From Azorinus chamasolen (lineage: Eukaryota > Mollusca > Bivalvia > Cardiida > Solecurtidae), in NCBI GenBank assembly GCA_963576725.1, contig OY755244.1:84129121-84193120 (forward strand): a stretch of 64,000 nt of DNA. The letters run 5' to 3'. This document shows positions 28,809 through 38,550 of the stretch, piece after piece. Every line of letters begins with the position of its first letter. Within the stretch, counting starts at the first letter, position 1. Under the pieces are notes generated by a model. It did not search any database, was not told where the DNA came from, and worked only from the letters and a program-made list of their open reading frames with translations. Both the position numbers and the translations under genes were made by a program.

Positions 28809-30556
28809 ATGGAACGCCGTAGCTGTCTCCTGTTGTCGAATTTCTTCTTGTCTTGTTCAAATTCAGTGTTATCATGTCTAAACGTCATGTTATTATGTCG
28901 AAGTGCTGTGTAAACTTGTCTATTTCAATGCTGTCATCTCGAAACGCCGTGGCATTATGTCAAAGCGCTGTGTTAACTTGCCCGTGAATCGTGTTGTTAT
29001 GGACGACGGTTATGTTGTTATGTTACAAAGTAGGTTCATCTTGTTAAAGAACAACGTGAACTTGTCCATATGATATGTTATCATGGTAAATGCGCGTGTT
29101 GTTTTGTCAATATGTGGTGTTGACTTGTTCAAACAACGCCTTGTTATGTTAAAATGTATTGTTATTATGTTAAAAAGTGAAGTTATCTTGTCTAGAGCAT
29201 GTTTGTCAAAATAGTGTGTTGTCTTGTCCATACGGCTTCCTATTATACTGAAAAACTGTGCTATTATGTCGCACTTTTGTGTTATTTTGTCTACCTGTCG
29301 TGTTAACTTGTTTAATCAGTGTCTTACTATGTCTGTGGCCTATGCTATTATGTTACAAAGCAGGTTCATCCTGTCAAGGAGCAATGTTAACTTGTCTATA
29401 CGACATGTTATCATGTTAAGTGCACATGCTGTTTTGTCAGTATATAGTGCTGACTTGTACAAACTGTCTTATCATGTTAAACGGCTATGTTATTATGTTA
29501 AAAAGTAGTATCATCTTGTTAAAGAGCAATGTGAAATTGTCTATACGACGTGTTATCATGCTAATTGCACGTTGTGTTTTGTCAATATATAGAGTTGACT
29601 TGTCCAAACTGTGTCTTATCATGTTAAACGGCTATGTTATTATGTTGCAACGTAGTCTCATCTTGTTAAAGAGCAATGTGATCTTGTCTATACGATATAT
29701 TATCATGTTAAACGTCCATGTTGTCTTGTCAATATGTAGTGTTGACTTGTCCAATGTATGTCTTATTATGTTAAACTGCTATGTTATTATGTTAAAAAGT
29801 CGTTTCATCTTGTTAAAGAGCCATGTTAATTTGTCTATATAATATGTTATCATGTTAAACGCACGTGTTGTCTTGTCAATATGTAATGTTGACCTGTCCG
29901 TTTAGGTCTTATTATGTTAAACTGATATGTTATTATGTTACAAAGTAGTTTCGTCTTGTTAGAGAACAATGTGAACTTGTCTACATAATATGTTATCATG
30001 TTAAAAGCATGTGTTGTCTTGTCAATATATAGTGTTGACGTGTCCAACTTAGGTCTTATTATGTTAAAATGCTATGTTATTATGTAACAAAGTAGTTTCA
30101 TCTTGTGAAAGAACAATGTGAACTTGTCCATATAATATGTTATCATGTTCAACGCACGTGTTGTCTTGTCCATATGTAGTGTTGACTTGTCCAATTTTTG
30201 TAACATAATAACATAGCCTTTTAACATAATAAGACATAAATTGGACAAGTCAACACTACATATGGACAAGACAACACGTACATTCAACATGATCACATAT
30301 CATATCGACAAGTTCACATTGCTACTGAACATGATAACATATTATACAGACAAGTTCACAATGCTCTTTAACAAGATGAGACTTCTTTGTTATATAATAA
30401 CATAGGTGTTGCACATAATAAGACATTCTGTAAACAAGTTCACAGAGTGTTTCGACATAATGGCACGGTTTTAGACATGACAAGCCTGAATTTGAACAAG
30501 ACAAGAAGGAATGTGACAACAGGAGACAGCTACGGCGTTCCATATTTCAGTGTCGA
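28809..30556. repeat. foldback satellite of 21-bp monomers with a 147-bp higher-order unit
   Basis: Monomers of the form TGTTAAACNNNNATGTTATTA follow each other at exactly 21 bp from about 28875. From 29411 on, seven monomers make a higher-order unit: the marker TCATGTTAA recurs at 29411, 29556, 29703, 29850, 29996 and 30143 (spacing 145-147). At about 30195 the array turns round through a 43-bp spacer, and an inverted arm of about 315 bp follows, so that the outermost TATGGAACGCCGTAGCTGTC (28810) has its complement at 30523-30543. Because 21 is a multiple of three, both strands carry long frames; they are not genes. Confidence 0.92.
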
Positions 30557-30624
30557 CATTGTCGTCTGCTGGACACACATTCGTCTGCTTCAAGTTTTAG
30601 GACTTCGATTGATTTATAAAAATA

Positions 30625-30725
30625 TGAACATTGTGTCAAACAGTTTGGAGTTACTCTGGAGTTACTGGATCCAAACTGTTTGCCCATGATTGCACACACT
30701 CGTCTTAATTGAACTGGAGGGGTTA
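30625..30725. mobile_element. D MITE
   Basis: GTGTCAAACAGTTTGGAG, GTTACTGGATCCAAACTGT, TTGCCCATGATTGCAC, right tip GGAGGGGTTAA. The left half of the hairpin is short. Confidence 0.7.
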
Positions 30726-30773
30726 AAGAGACACATGCTTATTTATGGAATGGTAGTCTAGCTGTGGAGGGGT

Positions 30774-31095
30774 TCTACTGTACTTACACTCAGCGGAGTT
30801 TCTGCTGCACGACTAAGTGTGTCTTGTGTTCTACTGTACTTACACTCGACGGAACTGCTGCTGCACGACTAAGTGTGTCTTGTGTTCTACTGTACTTAAA
30901 CTCAGCGGGATTTCTGCTGCACGACTAAGTGTGTCTTGTGTTTACTGTACTGTACTTACACTCAGCGGAATGTCTGCTGCACGACTAAGTGTGTCTTGTG
31001 TTTACTGTACTGTACTTACACCCAGTGGAATTTCTGCTGCACGACTAAGTGTGTCTTTCGTTCTACTGTACTGTACTTACACCCAATGGAATTTC
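30774..31095 (+). repeat. 56-62-bp minisatellite, 5-6 units
   Basis: TCTACTGTACTTACACTCAG, CGGAATTTCTGCTGCACGAC, TAAGTGTGTCTTGTGT repeated. Later units gain an extra TACTG and so are longer. The plus-strand frames here are repeat artefacts. Confidence 0.9.
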
Positions 31096-31117
31096 TGCTA
31101 CCTATACCCGGCATTTT

Positions 31118-31253
31118 CAAACAACCTGGATTCGGATGAGACGCTGACTAAACCCGGCGTCTTATCAGGATCCAAGTTCTTTTTTACACTATGTCAATAG
31201 TGTCAATACATCGGATATTAAGCAACTATCGTTTTTATAGCAGGCAAAGGGTT
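31118..31253. mobile_element. D MITE, right end intact
   Basis: CCTGGATTCGGATGAGACGC / GGCGTCTTATCAGGATCCAA hairpin; right tip GCAGGCAAAGGGTTAG. Confidence 0.7.
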
Positions 31254-31295
31254 AGTGTTGGGACAGCAATACTGAGACTAGAACGCAGTGCCATC

Positions 31296-31502
31296 ATAAC
31301 CTTTAGCCTGCTGAGCAAATTATTTTTACAGAATTGTTCACCTACTACATTTTCAAATTTCAAGCTATAATCAAGGTGTCAACCAAAATGCAACCAGTGT
31401 GTCAAACAGTTTTGGATCCTGACGAGACGCCGAGCGTCTCATCTGGATCCAAACTGTTTGTATAGGTATTCACTCATCCGCCCATAGCAGGCTAAAGGTT
31501 AA
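31296..31502. mobile_element. D MITE, full length (about 207 bp)
   Basis: ATAACCTTTAGCCTGCT and AGCAGGCTAAAGGTTAA ends (17 bp, near-perfect). Core AGTTTTGGATCCTGACGAGA, CGCCGAGCG, TCTCATCTGGATCC. Sister copy in opposite orientation at 58930-59143. Confidence 0.9.
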
Positions 31503-31533
31503 CCATTTCATTGCTGAATTGTGAAATGGACTA

Positions 31534-31895
31534 CAGTGCTCCCTCTCTACAACGACACCCTTTGGAATACGAAAGTTCTATGTGTTGTTTAGAGGGAGTT
31601 GTTAAAGGGAGGGAAAATCAAACATAATTAGCTTGTTTGCAGATGCCGAGATAGGGTGTATTTCGAGAACTAAAACCGTTATGCCTCAATCAAACCTTAT
31701 GTTGTGACCACTCTTTAGAATCGTCACAAAGTGACGATTCTAAAGAGTGGTCACAACATAGGGTTTGATGGAGGGATAAAGAAAATACGATGAAAAAAAG
31801 TTGTTTCTGGAGCCGTGTTGTTTCGGAAACAGTGACATGCGTTGTTGTAAGGAGGGACTCGTTATTGAGAGGGCCGTTGTAGGGAGGGAGCACTG
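31534..31895. mobile_element. E MITE, complete (362 bp)
   Basis: CAGTGCTCCCTCTCTACAAC and the near complement ending GGGAGCACTG between TA duplications (31532-31533, 31896-31897). The core hairpin, AACCTTATGTTGTGACCACT plus TTAGAATCGTC, is intact. Confidence 0.92.
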
Positions 31896-31902
31896 TATTC
31901 TA

Positions 31903-32078
31903 AGCATTAAACCAGTCAAGATTACCCTGAACATTCATGAACGTTTTAAAACGACAGGTGTAACGTGACCAACAGTGCAGATCCTGACTAGAGGGCTTCT
32001 TAAAAACCCTCTCATCTGGATGTACACTGTTTTCGATGGACATCAGTGACCTGTTTCCCGCGCTGGAAAGGTTAAGGG
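31903..32078. mobile_element. K MITE
   Basis: ATTAAACCAGTCAAG on the left and GCGCTGGAAAGGTTAAGG on the right. The core is AGATCCTGACTAGAGGGCTT / CCCTCTCATCTGGATGTACA. Confidence 0.7.
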
Positions 32079-32165
32079 TAAATATCTTCGAGGTTTTCAA
32101 TAACCGTGTAGACACAGATCAACAATCTCCAACGGAAACAATGGTTAATGCGTATAACATAGATA

Positions 32166-32369
32166 CAGTATAACCTCTCTTAACCGGAATTCTAGTAGAT
32201 AAGAATTTAGATACTTTTAGACAGGTGGTTGCTTAATGCAGGATGAAAGTCATGCAGAAAGCTCCTCTAGGAGCTTTCTGCATGACTTTCACCCTGCATT
32301 AAGCTGCCACCTGTCTCCAAGACCGATATTCATACTAAATTTAACGCTCGGTTAAGAGAGGTTTTACTG
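32166..32369. mobile_element. C1 MITE, complete (204 bp), inverted relative to 969-1173
   Basis: TA duplications at 32164-32165 and 32370-32371. Read on the other strand it matches 969-1173 over nearly its entire length, including CTAGTAGATAAGAATTTAG outside the core. Confidence 0.92.
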
Positions 32370-32570
32370 TATTACTAAAGTACCCTGCTAAGCTCGACGT
32401 GACTACCATTTGCAACCAGCTTCGAAAATATGAAACACCGAGTAAGTTGGCGTCTCATCAAGACCCAAGGTAGCTGACAGTCGGTAAAATTCAAAAGCAA
32501 AATGAATCGGAAGTAAGTAAAGATTGCTTCTTCAAGGTTTTAGTAAACAGTGTCTTTAGCAGGATAAGGG

Positions 32571-32790
32571 TTAACACATTGACTCATAGGCTTTTTAGAC
32601 TCAACCTCTATGAAAAAATCTAGCGAAAAGGAAATTTACTAGACAATAAGGAAAATATTAGAATTGTGCACTTTTGGAACCATTGTGATAAATAGAGCAT
32701 TAGCTCATCTGGAGCTCTATTTATCACAATGGTTTCAAAAACTGACTTTTACAGAAGCGTCAAAAGACGTCAATATGAAGGAAAGAGTTA
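32571..32790. mobile_element. B MITE
   Basis: TTAACACATTGACTCATAGG to GAAGGAAAGAGTTA. The core hairpin loop is changed (AGCATTAGCTCATCTGGAGC). Confidence 0.85.
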
Positions 32791-32843
32791 CGTCTGGAAA
32801 TGAAATAAAGTACATGTACATGCTAACGAATGTCTAACAATGT

Positions 32844-33080
32844 AGACCGTGACTAGCCTTTGCGCCTCTGACAAGTGTCAGAGTATTGACCGTGGTGCTG
32901 TTTCCAGCCTGAGGGATTATCTTGCTCTAAACTGTTTGCAAATCACCGTGAACACATTTTCTCACCGTGGCTAGCCTTTTTGCGCCTCTGACAAGTGTCA
33001 GAGTATTGACCGTGGCCAGCCTGAGAGATTATCTTTGTCTACACTGTTTGCAAATCACCGTGAACACATTTTCTCGCTAT
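32844..33080 (+). repeat. direct duplication of about 117 bp
   Basis: Two copies of GACTAGCCTTTGCGCCTCTG, ACAAGTGTCAGAGTATTGAC, CAGCCTGAG.GATTATCTT, ACTGTTTGCAAATCACCGTG and AACACATTTTCTC. Within each copy, CTCTGACAAGTGTCAGAG is an 18-bp palindrome. Confidence 0.88.
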
Positions 33081-34905
33081 GCGTTTAATTTTAAGATATG
33101 CATTTCCGCTATAAATCACTAGCACAACGCCTTCTGCAGTCAAGACAGAGAAAAGAGATTCTCCTAACACGACTTCGTTTTTTCTCCTCTTCGATATTTA
33201 ACAAAGCCAAGATGCTAATTCTCACTGATCCTATCGCTTCTATGTCTTTCCCACCACAAAAGAAAAACCACATTTTGACAGATAAGTTGCAAATTAGAGA
33301 AAAACATCTTTTCAAGTCTCTATATTGCACAGGGACGCGTTTCTTTTATTTTATAATTTCTTCCGAAGACAATCGGGGAGGATTTAGCATGAACTTTTAA
33401 TTGGTACTAAAATGGTACTTGTGGCGATTGTGATCTAGATCGTATCGCGGATTATCAGAAACATCTGCCAAGGTGTGAATCGCCGGCAAATCGCCGCATC
33501 ACAGTCTATTGTATTCGTGGGCAATAAAGATGCTATCATGCTCGGCACGCGTCCCCAACATTGCTGCAAATAAATAGTTCGGTATTTAGTCGGTAGTAAA
33601 CGCTTTGTCAGCTAATTTTATGACGAATAAAATTTAAACAGCCGTAGAAGAAAACTGTTGTTATTCATGATACTATCATTAAAGTGAAGTATTTTGCGAT
33701 TATTTGTCAGATAAATGCTAACTTTCAATTTTACTGCTCAAATCGTTTTTGATATGTATGGTCTAAAACATGGCTTTGTGTTGACATTTCATTTTCAAAT
33801 TCAATTTATTTCAACCATATTTCCTCATGTATTGATAGTTTGAGGTTTTTATTTTTCCCATTTAATGTTTTTCAATATTTTGATGCAAAATAACAAACAC
33901 TATTCACTACTGAAGGGGCACTTAAATATTTGATATCTATTCGGATTGAAGAAAAATGCATACCATCTTTTCTCTGTCGCCATGGTAATTTTACGGCAAT
34001 AAAATGCTCAGTTCGTTTTGTTCCCCCAGCTTTAAACTACAATGGTTTCGGAAGCCTGAGTCAGGGGGACAGGTAAACTTAGCTCCTAATCACATGGTTA
34101 GGAAACAATGGCAAGAGAAGGCAATATGGCGGGGAAATATCGCTTGTCATAGCCTCTTTAATCAAGCCAAGAAAAATTTACTACCTTTCATGTCAGCACG
34201 TGTATTAGACCTTATCCTTCCTTTCACAACTCTTTAACCGAGAAAGTTACAATTCCGATAAAGATCAGAATCCACTACACTTGCAGCACGGACAAGATGT
34301 GCAATGACTGGTATTTTGTGTAGACCACTTTAAACGTATGAGGATACTGATAGACGTTGTAGACAGACAGCAGGTGACAAATTTGAGAAGGTAAAACTCC
34401 GCTAGCAGACTAAAGTCTAATTGGGGTGACGGCAAGGAACCAAGCTGTTTGTCTGTGCGTCGTCGCCGTGAGAAAAACATGATTGAAATTGATCTTCGTC
34501 TCGTAGTTTCTTTTACCTCTACCTGGTATTTTCCCTACACACGCAATCAGGCCCTCAGATTCCTTGGAACCCCTTTCTGCAATAATGTCTCACGCTATTT
34601 ATCCGTTAGCAAAAAGGAGTAATTACCATTTACGGACAATAGGATTTCGTATTTGTTGCCAGAATGCCGCTGTGCTCTGCCTTACCCGATTTCCTTTTGC
34701 CCGCCCGTGTGACATTTTCTGTGTATTAATTAAAGACGCCACCACCAAGATGCTAACGATGGTCTGACTGTGACAATAGCCACGCAGGGAACGAAGCTCG
34801 CCGATTGGTCGCCTGCCTAAAGGCAGTCAGAGGCGCCGTAGCTTGCATGGAATGAACAGCAGGTAAAAGACGCGTGCAATGATTATGAAGAACTTTTTCT
34901 GTAGC
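33080..34905. promoter_or_regulatory. repeat-free single-copy island, candidate conserved non-coding region
   Basis: The longest stretch in the window without MITEs. Two parts stand out by higher GC and lack of low complexity: about 33415-33560 and about 34480-34900. They contain GGGCAATAAAGATGCTATC, CAATAAATTTATG-like AT sites, ATTAATTAAAGACGCCACC, and GCCGATTGGTCGCCTGCC (an inverted CCAAT). Frames of 67-100 codons occur on both strands, but none has a recognisable domain or splice context. A cis-regulatory role, perhaps for the neighbouring developmental gene fezf 14 kb away, is inference. Confidence 0.3.
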
Positions 34906-34914
34906 ATGGCATAA

Positions 34915-35161
34915 TTAACCCTTTACCTGAAAGAGACGCATTTTCACGCCTTTGCTAATATAGTAGATCCAGATCAGAAAACAACAGTAAGAGTCTTCCG
35001 ATCAGGGTCTGCACTAGTTGTGGATGAGATTATTTAAATATGATTCTACAGTTTATATGACAAATATCACGTGTTCATGTGTCATTATAAATTTCAACTA
35101 ATAAATATTCATAATATCTGTCATTGTTTCTTACCTGAATATTCATGATGTAAAGGGTTAA
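34915..35161 (-). mobile_element. A MITE, complete (247 bp), reverse
   Basis: TTAACCCTTTACCTGAAAGA to TGAATATTCATGATGTAAAG and GGTTAA. TTAA at both ends. The hairpin has CAGATCAGAAAACAACAG in place of the usual left arm. Confidence 0.88.
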
Positions 35162-35294
35162 CATAGTGTATCCTGCATTTCATAGTACACTCGTCCAAGT
35201 GCATAATTTATTATAGTCAATGTTTGGTTTGAATTTGTATTAGACTGACAATGGAAAATACTTATAATGTAAGTGTAAATGGATTACATATATA

Positions 35295-35471
35295 CAGCAG
35301 AACATGTCTTAAGTGGTCATGTCTAATAATAGGTCTGTAAGACAGGTGATAGCTTAATGCAGGTCAAAAGTAATACAGAATGCTCACCATTTTGACCTGC
35401 ATTAAGTAACCACCTGTTTTTTAGACTCGTGTGTTCATTAAATGAATAGCCACTTAAGACAGGTTCTACTG
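35295..35471. mobile_element. C2 MITE, complete (177 bp)
   Basis: CAGCAGAACATGTCTTAAGT and the complement ACTTAAGACAGGTTCTACTG between TA duplications. The core lacks one GCTCC arm (AGAATGCTCACCATTTTGAC). Confidence 0.9.
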
Positions 35472-35609
35472 TAGTGTAGTGTAAGTGTAAATGATATACA
35501 TGTATAGGTATTTGCTGGAATACATGTTAAGCAATCGGAACTACTTTGTGCTTGGTTTATTTATAACCCCACAACGCAGTTCATACATAGTGCCTTGTAT
35601 AAATATTTA

Positions 35610-35735
35610 TCCCGCAATCCGCGACCTGAATCACATTTGCACACAGCTTATATCCAGATGAGGCGCAGAGTAACTCGGCGTCTCATCAGGATCCAAACTG
35701 TTTGACATTTGGTTGATAGTTTTCAAGAAATTGGT
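35610..35735. mobile_element. D fragment
   Basis: CAGATGAGGCGCAGAGTAAC, TCGGCGTCTCATCAGGATCC, AAACTGTTTGACATTTGGTT. Confidence 0.7.
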
Positions 35736-35850
35736 TAAAACCAATGTTATACATATAGCATTTGCTCGTATGAACCAAAAATTCAATTTATCATAATGGT
35801 TTCAAAAATGACTTTTACAGAGGCTTCAAAAGGCGTACGAGAGAATTAGA
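35735..35850. mobile_element. B fragment
   Basis: TATAGCATTTGCTCGTATGA, TTATCATAATGGTTTCAAAA, GACTTTTACAGAGGCTTC. Confidence 0.6.
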
Positions 35851-35929
35851 ATCAACATAGTAAAAGATGAATGGGTAATTATGCTTTACAGAGAAACGTG
35901 ATTTAGCTATTAGGGTTATTTTGACTCGA

Positions 35930-36085
35930 GTGACGCCTATTTGATACGTTTGCAAACAGAGTAGATAAATAACAATAAATAATATAATCAGATCTAAGAT
36001 AGTCTCTTTGCAAACAGAGTAGAACTACACCAGGTGGCCCATATAGGAGCTGTCTGATCTTGGACTGTTTTAATATTCTTATAGA
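35930..36085. mobile_element. A fragment with duplicated core flank
   Basis: TTTGCAAACAGAGTAGA occurs twice (35947 and 36010). It is followed by CCATATAGGAGCTGTCTGAT. Confidence 0.6.
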
Positions 36086-36164
36086 ATGCCGTAGGTATAA
36101 TCCGGTACTATTTGTTATAATTTTATATTACCATAGCAACAGATAAAAGTACGTATTCAAATAC

Positions 36165-36330
36165 TAAAACTGTCCTTTCTCCGCCAAACCCTACGTTGTG
36201 ACTTATTTTTAGAACCGTCTCTTCGAAAATGTTTTTATTTACGCATATTATCTGGACTTCTGTATTACAATATAAAAAATAGCTAAGTAGTATTTACACT
36301 GGGCAGACTGTGTCTAAATATCCATGGAGT
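36165..36330. mobile_element. F MITE, decayed
   Basis: TTCTCCGCCAAACCCTACGT, TGTGACTTATTTTTAGAACC, then ACGCATATTATCTGGAC as in 12690-12900. The inverted arm is lost. Confidence 0.6.
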
Positions 36331-36735
36331 GAAGTGATAGTGCATTCCAGTATATTGTGAACAATTATGTAAGATCCTCTTTTCAAAATACAAGTGCTTT
36401 TGTATTATCCTTTAGAAATGTTTATGAAGTACCCATGTTATAATTATTTGCATTTAAAAAAAATAAATGACAAAAAGTTCTGAGCCTTTTACACGTGATT
36501 TGAAACAATTACAGTTGATTACACAATATTGATATTTCATTTTATTTTTATCTGATTAATATTCTAGGCTTGCATTTAACTCTTAAATTTACCTCTACGG
36601 AATATTTGTTTTGAAAATGAAAAAAATATTAAATTATTTTAGAATAATTTTTTTGAAAGAAATTTGGTTATTATGCAAATTTCTTGTTTCTAAAATAGAA
36701 CCGCAATACAAATGTTTTTATCACAAATATTTGCT
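36330..36735. other. no gene recognised
   Basis: Very AT-rich, with poly-A/T runs; no repeat or frame assigned. Confidence 0.5.
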
Positions 36736-37095
36736 ATACGTTTTACCTGGCAGAAACACATTTTCACACATTTGCAAATAGAGTAGACATCTAGTAGCGC
36801 CGTCTGATCAGGGGTCTCTATGGTTGCTTATGAAATGATGTAAATTTTATTACCGTAAAACCCTTCTATAACGGTCCCTATAGGGTGTTAATTATTTGGT
36901 ATTTAGGGCAGGTGGCCGCTTTAAGCAAGGTGAAAGTAAAACAGAACGCTCCTATAGGAACGTTCTGTTTTACTTTCACATTGCTTTAAGCAGCCACTTG
37001 CCTTTAACATAAAATACTTGATGTAATTTAGTGGCCGTTATAGAGAGGGTTTACTGTATACAGTTTCTGCTACGGTAATTATTTATTTACACAGA
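36735..37095 (-). mobile_element. A copy split by a C3 insertion
   Basis: Left part TTTTACCTGGCAGAAACACA through GAAATGATGTAAATTTTAT; right part TACAGTTTCTGCTACGGTAA. In intact A copies these are contiguous (GATTCTACAGTTTCTGC), so the C3 element at 36853-37056 split it at a TA. Confidence 0.75.
36853..37056. mobile_element. C3 MITE, complete (204 bp), nested in A
   Basis: CCGTAAAACCCTTCTATAAC and its near complement between TA at 36851-36852 and 37057-37058. Core GCTTTAAGCAAGGTGAAAGT. Confidence 0.9.
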
Positions 37096-37102
37096 GCAAT
37101 GG

Positions 37103-37505
37103 ATACAGGTGCATACTGAAGTACTCACTTCTCCACCAAACCCTCAGGTACAAGTGCATACTCAAATACTCACTTCTCCACCAAACCCTCAGATACAGGT
37201 GCATACTCAAATACTCACTTCTCCACCAAACCCTCAGATACAGGTGCATACTCAAATACTCACTTCTCCATCAAACCCTCAGGTACAGGTGCATACTGAA
37301 ATACTCACAAATACTGACTTCTCCACCAAACCCTCAGATACAGGTGCATACTGAAATACTCACTTCTCCACCAAACCCTCAGATACAGGTGCATACTCAA
37401 ATACTCACTTCTCCATCAAACCCTCAGGTACAGGTGCATACTGAAATACTCACTTCTCCATCAAACCCTCAGGTACAGGTGCATACTGAATTACTCACTT
37501 CTCCA
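37103..37505 (+). repeat. 45-bp minisatellite, about 9 units, derived from an F element
   Basis: Unit ACAGGTGCATACTCAAATAC, TCACTTCTCCACCAAACCCT, CAGAT (45 bp; GCATAC at 37111, next at 37156). The same phrases form the left flank of F copies (53030, 36165), and the array runs directly into an F remnant at 37500. Confidence 0.9.
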
Positions 37506-37640
37506 TCAAACCCTATGTTGTGACTACTCTTTATAACGCTTGGTGGAGAAATAATCTTGAAAATAAAAAAAAAATGTTTTAAATGTATACATCTTATCAG
37601 GACATCAGTTCATATTGTCATTATAATTAATTAAACCAGT
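37500..37640. mobile_element. F MITE remnant
   Basis: CTCCATCAAACCCTATGTTG, TGACTACTCTTTATAACGC, TTGGTGGAGAAATAATCTTG. The central hairpin is largely deleted. Confidence 0.75.
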
Positions 37641-37844
37641 TAATATTCATGATTTCATGATTTCTTTCTTGAATCTTCACCAGGGAGAGTATTAAGCTGT
37701 GTAGTGGGTAAAACATACATTGAATAATTAACTTGAATGCCTTTACTTTATATATAACAAGAGATAATTTCCAGGACTTAGTGGTTTACTTTAACTGAAA
37801 TGTACATCCGTTATTCATTATTTATATACCTTTATTAATATTGT

Positions 37845-38075
37845 AGAAGGTGGAAAAAGTAAGCGGACGCTGGTTCTATCTTTACTATCCCAAAGGGTTC
37901 AAATGACCAAGCAGCTTTTCTCACAAGTGTTGTGTTCCAACACTTTGCAATACAGATCTTGCTAACTGGAGAGAATGACTGAGTGTGAAGGGATAGAATG
38001 TTACGCACTGCTCCCTCACAGCTCACCCACCTGTGGCATACCACAGGCACACGTATCGAGATATACATGCCACTG
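37845..38075. other. GC-richer segment of unknown origin
   Basis: More balanced base composition than its AT-rich flanks, with one open frame of 77 codons on the minus strand and no known domain. Bounded on both sides by AT-rich sequence. It could be a retroposed fragment or an unclassified dispersed repeat. Confidence 0.25.
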
Positions 38076-38550
38076 GACTGCTATACATTGTACATTGACA
38101 GAATTTGTACATTGTAACTGACTGGTTACATTATTTATTCAAGTTTCACTCTATATTAATTTATCCGGATATTCTATTCTATACTATTGATAAAGTAAAA
38201 CTAAAATATCAAATATTATACATAAATGGTAAAATTTAGTTTAATTAGAATTTGATTTGACATCTGTTGAAGCTTAATGCCATGCATAGTTTTTTAGTTA
38301 ACATGAATAGTTGACCAAAATGTAATAACTGGAGCCCCGAAAAACCAACATTTACCTTTTCTCAAACAGAGTAGATTCACATCACCCGCCGGTTTAAAAC
38401 GTGATTTCTGATAAGGTTTTGAATCTTTTAAGTACAAATTTAAAATCTAAAATGCCAGCGCCATAGAGTACAATTTGTTATATATATGGATCAAAGAGTC
38501 TATATAACGAGCCCTGTGAAACCCGTTTCTTCCATTTCTGTACAGAAATG

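Noticed and set aside
29010..30296. Overlapping frames of 65-140 codons on both strands in the 21-bp satellite (IMLNGYVIML, DKTTRAFNMI)
   Set aside because: 21 is a multiple of three, so frames persist on both strands; the amino-acid repeats simply mirror the DNA monomer.
33098..33400. 100-codon plus-strand frame at the left of the single-copy island, with a 73-codon antisense frame
   Set aside because: No domain, no splice context, AT-rich composition; treated as chance.
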